DNA of 64,000 nt, from NCBI GenBank assembly GCA_024138015.1, contig JAMXBB010000003.1, forward strand, positions 15,358,197 to 15,422,196, given 5' to 3'. The notes below the pieces were generated by a model. It saw only the letters and a program-made list of their open reading frames with translations, ran no database searches and was not told where the DNA came from. The translations under genes and the position numbers were made by a program. This DNA comes from Lumnitzera littorea. Lineage: Eukaryota > Streptophyta > Magnoliopsida > Myrtales > Combretaceae. Shown here in pieces: positions 60,433 to 64,000 of this stretch. The number at the start of each line of letters is the position of its first letter. Positions within the stretch are counted from its first letter, which is position 1.

Positions 60433-63400
60433 AATGCAAGATTTAGGATATTGGGACTTTGAATCGGGTAAACTGTCTTCTTTAAGCATTACAAGTGGGC
60501 TTATCTTAACCCTGTCTTTTTTGGCTTAACACTGGCTCCTTTTCTTTTGGTGCTGTTTGAATAATAATAGGCATCGTTTGAAGTCTTTTGAACATAAGGC
60601 CTATGGCCGTTTCTAGATCTATAATGCCTTTCAGTAATGTTGCTACTTTTTCTTCTATGCTCGTAAGTCTTTTTTTCCAAACCTTGATCATGAGATACTT
60701 GGAAGCTGCTAATTATGGAAACCAAAATCCATAGTTGTTAAGCCATTTGATATACCTTCTTTTCTAACAAGGTGATCTTATCATCTGCCATTTGAACCTA
60801 ATTGGAGGAATCCTTACCCGTTAGCAACCCTTCAATTCTCTTTTTTTTTTCTTTTTATTTTAATGAATTTTGAAAATCCTTTTTTTTTCTTGAAAAATGA
60901 CTAGAGAATTTTACAAGAATAGAGAAATCAAAAGGAACTTTACAAATTATTTTACAATGGACGACAAGAAAAAGAAGAAGATTTACACCAAAAATACACA
61001 GGTGAGATATATTCATATGAGAAAAACCTAGGTTCATAGACTTAATTGATAAACTCTTTACAAAAAACTTGAAGTGAGAAACATTTCAAAAATTTATGGT
61101 CAACTAAAGAAAAGTATTTACAACTTGTAAGTATTTAAAAGATTACTTACAATACTTATAAGAAGTGTAATTAAAAGAAAAGAATTATTTTATGAAGGAA
61201 AATTTTATGAGGTACCTGATATTTTACAATAATTTCTATTTAGAAAATCTAGATACCGAGAAGAATGGTTAAATTAGAGCTAATGATAAGAAAAATCTAG
61301 TGAAAAGTGATGTGTCTAGGAGCTCGATAATTACTACGACTTATCATAGGAAGCAGTAATCAAGCGAGTCCTTCAAAATATTGAAGAAAAGAAAATGGAA
61401 AGGTTGTCAATACAGTATCTTTCGTAAGGTAGCTCAAAGGATATGAAGTACCAACAAACACAACACGACTTAACACTTCGGTTAATATGACTCATAAGCT
61501 AATGTTAAAGTCCACTTGCTCCTAATCTCAAGCTACTCAGTAAGATTAGATAGGAGTGTAAGAGAAAGTGTACTCGAAGAGAGGCATCTCACAAGAACAA
61601 GAATATTCATTAAGTATATGATATATGATATATGATTATGCTTACGACCATCATAAAAGGAATATTTATAATAAATAATTTAAGACAACAATACAAATGA
61701 GGAAAATTACATAAAAGATGATGTAAGAAAGAGATTCCCAGTATACTTGAAAAGGGTAAATAAGACAAAGAACAAAAAGGAATATGGTATAAGTGTTAGA
61801 AAAGTAGTGACAGGTGGTGCCACTTGTTAATGGGTTTGTATTAGGGAAATTTTAGGATGTAATAGACACTCTTAATGGGTGTTGTAGTCATTGTTAGGGA
61901 GCTATGCAAAGAGCTACCAAGGTGATTAAAGGATGTTGCAGTTCAATAAGCTAGACAAGTAGAGCTCGGCGTATAGTCACTTAGGCCTCGGCATTTGGTG
62001 GCTCTGTATGTAAGAAGAGGAGGGCTTGATATGTATTTGACTCGGACCTAGTGCTTTATAGGTCATCCTTGGCACTAGGTAAGTTGGTTAATGAGCAAGG
62101 ATCCAAGCAAAGCAAAAAATGTGTCCAAGTTGGGACTTAGGATAGTTTGCCCATAGTTTTCCATATACAAGAGCTCATCCTTGGCCAGGCTAACTAGAGA
62201 GAATCTTTCTTGTGAGAGATTGGAGGCTTCAGAGATAGGCACGAGTAAGGGGTGTAGAGGTTGGCAATCCATCAAAAAGGGAAGGGCTAATAAGGGGATT
62301 TGTCCTAGAATGAAATCTTAAGAAGACAAATACTTCATAATGGTAAGACTTTATATAGACGAATTTTTTTTTTAAATTTATGAATTTGAGAATGAGAGGG
62401 AATACAAATAAATTGCTAAGGAACCTATTACAATGTATAGAGTGATGAATTCTAAAAAATTTACAAAGAGGGAAAAGGTTTATGAACTAAGTCTAATTCT
62501 TTTCATTTTAAAGTGATAAAGACCATTTACAAGTTTAATTATTATAAAGGCTAGTTAAAATAATTTACAAGCATGTCCTAAAGGTTAGTAGTCTTTTTCC
62601 ATTCTAAAATGGTGACTTAATGATGCGTCTCTAGGGTCGAACACAGGGAGAGGCACCACAACGAAGCAAATAAAAAAAAAAAAAAGAAAAAGCTAGCAAA
62701 GTTCGAGCAACTACCGAATGGATATGACACACCACTCGATCTTACTCGGCTAACAATCCACCGGATATAACATACTGATCCGAATTGAAGGGTCACTTGC
62801 CATTACTGCTTACTAAAGAAAATAGATAAGAGTTAAATGATAACGAGAATACTAAGGTTGCTTAAGTGAATAATTATGTATTGAAAGTTAGATGTCTACA
62901 TACAGGGAAAGCAGGGGGTTTTATACTTGCCCAGTAGGGTTATTTTACATGTATGAAAAGATAAAAGGGTATTTTACAATTACATTACAAGAATCATGCC
63001 AAAAATGGGTAAAAAGAACAAAGAATATTCAATATGGAAAAGAAAGAATCATTCTACAACGTTATGTTAGAAGGCACGTATCACTTGATGGTTGTATGTC
63101 AGGAGTATGATACAACATAGGTAGAAACAAGAAGTATTGGTAATCAGGGGTCGACCTGATTTAGATCAGGTTAGGAGCCAATCAATCTATTTAGGAAGTC
63201 AGCTAAATTAAAGTCAAGCACCAGTGGTCAGTTGGAAAGCTTAGCTCGGCTAACCTTTCCTGGGTTACTTTCTAGATCAAGACTTTGCAGCTAGCCAAGA
63301 GCATGTTAGATATACATGAGGATCTAACAGACAGGTCAGTAGGAGGTCGGATCGAGATAAGAGTCTTCGTTTCGGCTAAGACTTAGTATTTTCTGTGCAA

Positions 63401-64000
63401 GCCCTTAAAGTCCACGAGCTCAGCTTCTTGTGATCGATCTAGAGGGATGATTCCTATCACTTAACTAGTGGTAAAAGAAAATTATTTTACAAAATATAGG
63501 GAAACTTTTTTATTTAAAGAATAAACTTTAAGAGAGATGCAACTTTTATAAAGATAGTAAGTGTAATGAATAAGATTATTTACAAACATGAGTAAAATAA
63601 GCATAAATATTTACATATAAATAAAGAAAACATAAAGGCACATAGATGAGATGCAAAGGACCGACAACATAAGAATGTGGCAATAAAAAGGGTTTAAGGC
63701 AAAGACTTTACCAAAATTCCATTGTTATAATATAAGGAAATTGAATTGATACATAAGAATGTCATTTATACAAAATTTCTACATTTACAGGGAAACTGCA
63801 ATTTTACAATGGAAACATCCTATACAAAGAATAAAACTACATTTAGTGGTATAGGGAAAGTACATTACAACATTTTTAAGGTATAATGGAATTCTAATAG
63901 AGTCCCGACCCTTGGTTAGTGATTTGCCTTGTTCATATTTATTTGCCAATCTAAAAGCCATGTATGCAATAAGAGTGGGTTCTAAAAGTTCTCAAGTTCT
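60433..64000. other. Right-hand repeat region, no supported gene
   Basis: AT-rich DNA interspersed with stretches rich in CTCGGC/ACTCGG words (61960-62050, 62730-62750, 63160-63430), probably remnants of retrotransposon LTR/leader DNA. No domain, RNA gene or clean terminal repeats could be defined up to the window end. Confidence 0.35.

Noticed and set aside
1..64000. CRISPR arrays, operon-like clusters, or defence-type gene modules
   Set aside because: The window is a plant nuclear region; repeats present are LTRs, minisatellites and tandem duplications without CRISPR spacing.

Overview
The window is nuclear DNA of a flowering plant, very probably a eudicot. Two spliced genes with canonical GT-AG introns and clear plant orthologues, AT-rich intergenic DNA and a large load of decayed LTR retrotransposons support this. 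No prokaryotic features (operons, Shine-Dalgarno sites, CRISPR) were seen. The species cannot be named from the sequence alone.

Layout. 1-10729: a nested pile of one LTR-retrotransposon family with very long LTRs (about 3.08 kb). It holds two plus-strand LTR copies (582-3112 truncated; 7647-10729 apparently a complete solo LTR), two partial minus-strand copies (215-581, 6387-7646), and a minus-strand internal region with primer-binding site, gag, zinc knuckles and protease but no polymerase. 10730-12098: AT-rich spacer with a 120-bp tandem duplication. 12099-17422: one nearly full-length, heavily mutated Ty3/gypsy element whose catalytic residues have been lost. 17865-25154 (+): DEX1, reconstructed as 13 exons and 875 residues. 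25155-29458: DEX1 3' flank and spacer containing one odd minus-strand reading frame (28855-29205). 29459-29797 (-): a small DUF962 membrane protein. 31691-31845 (-): an RNase H-like fragment. 35402-45101 (-): a plastid anion/phosphate transporter of the PHT4;2 type, 8 exons and 514 residues, with a 7.4-kb first intron that contains a dispersed repeat, a G-quadruplex motif and an assembly gap (NNN).

45102-64000 is again repeat territory. It contains degenerate ~170-bp repeats (about 46.9-47.4 kb), an 850-870-bp LTR family present twice (48539-49411; 51727-52576, the second a clean solo LTR with target duplication AAGAG inside another element's gag), a third Ty3/gypsy element (49412-54318), and a complete 567-bp Cassandra-like TRIM element. 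The TRIM has 5S-rRNA-like LTRs and a perfect CTGAC target duplication (57060-57626). It is followed by a 13-copy minisatellite whose unit can form a hairpin (57778-58150) and a minus-strand gag fragment (60150-60432).

The host genes (pollen-wall protein DEX1, DUF962 protein, plastid phosphate transporter) are unrelated single-copy genes, not a pathway cluster. I found no convincing new multi-gene system. The most notable material is in the mobile elements: the TRIM, the clean solo LTR nested in another element, the hairpin minisatellite and the long-LTR cluster.
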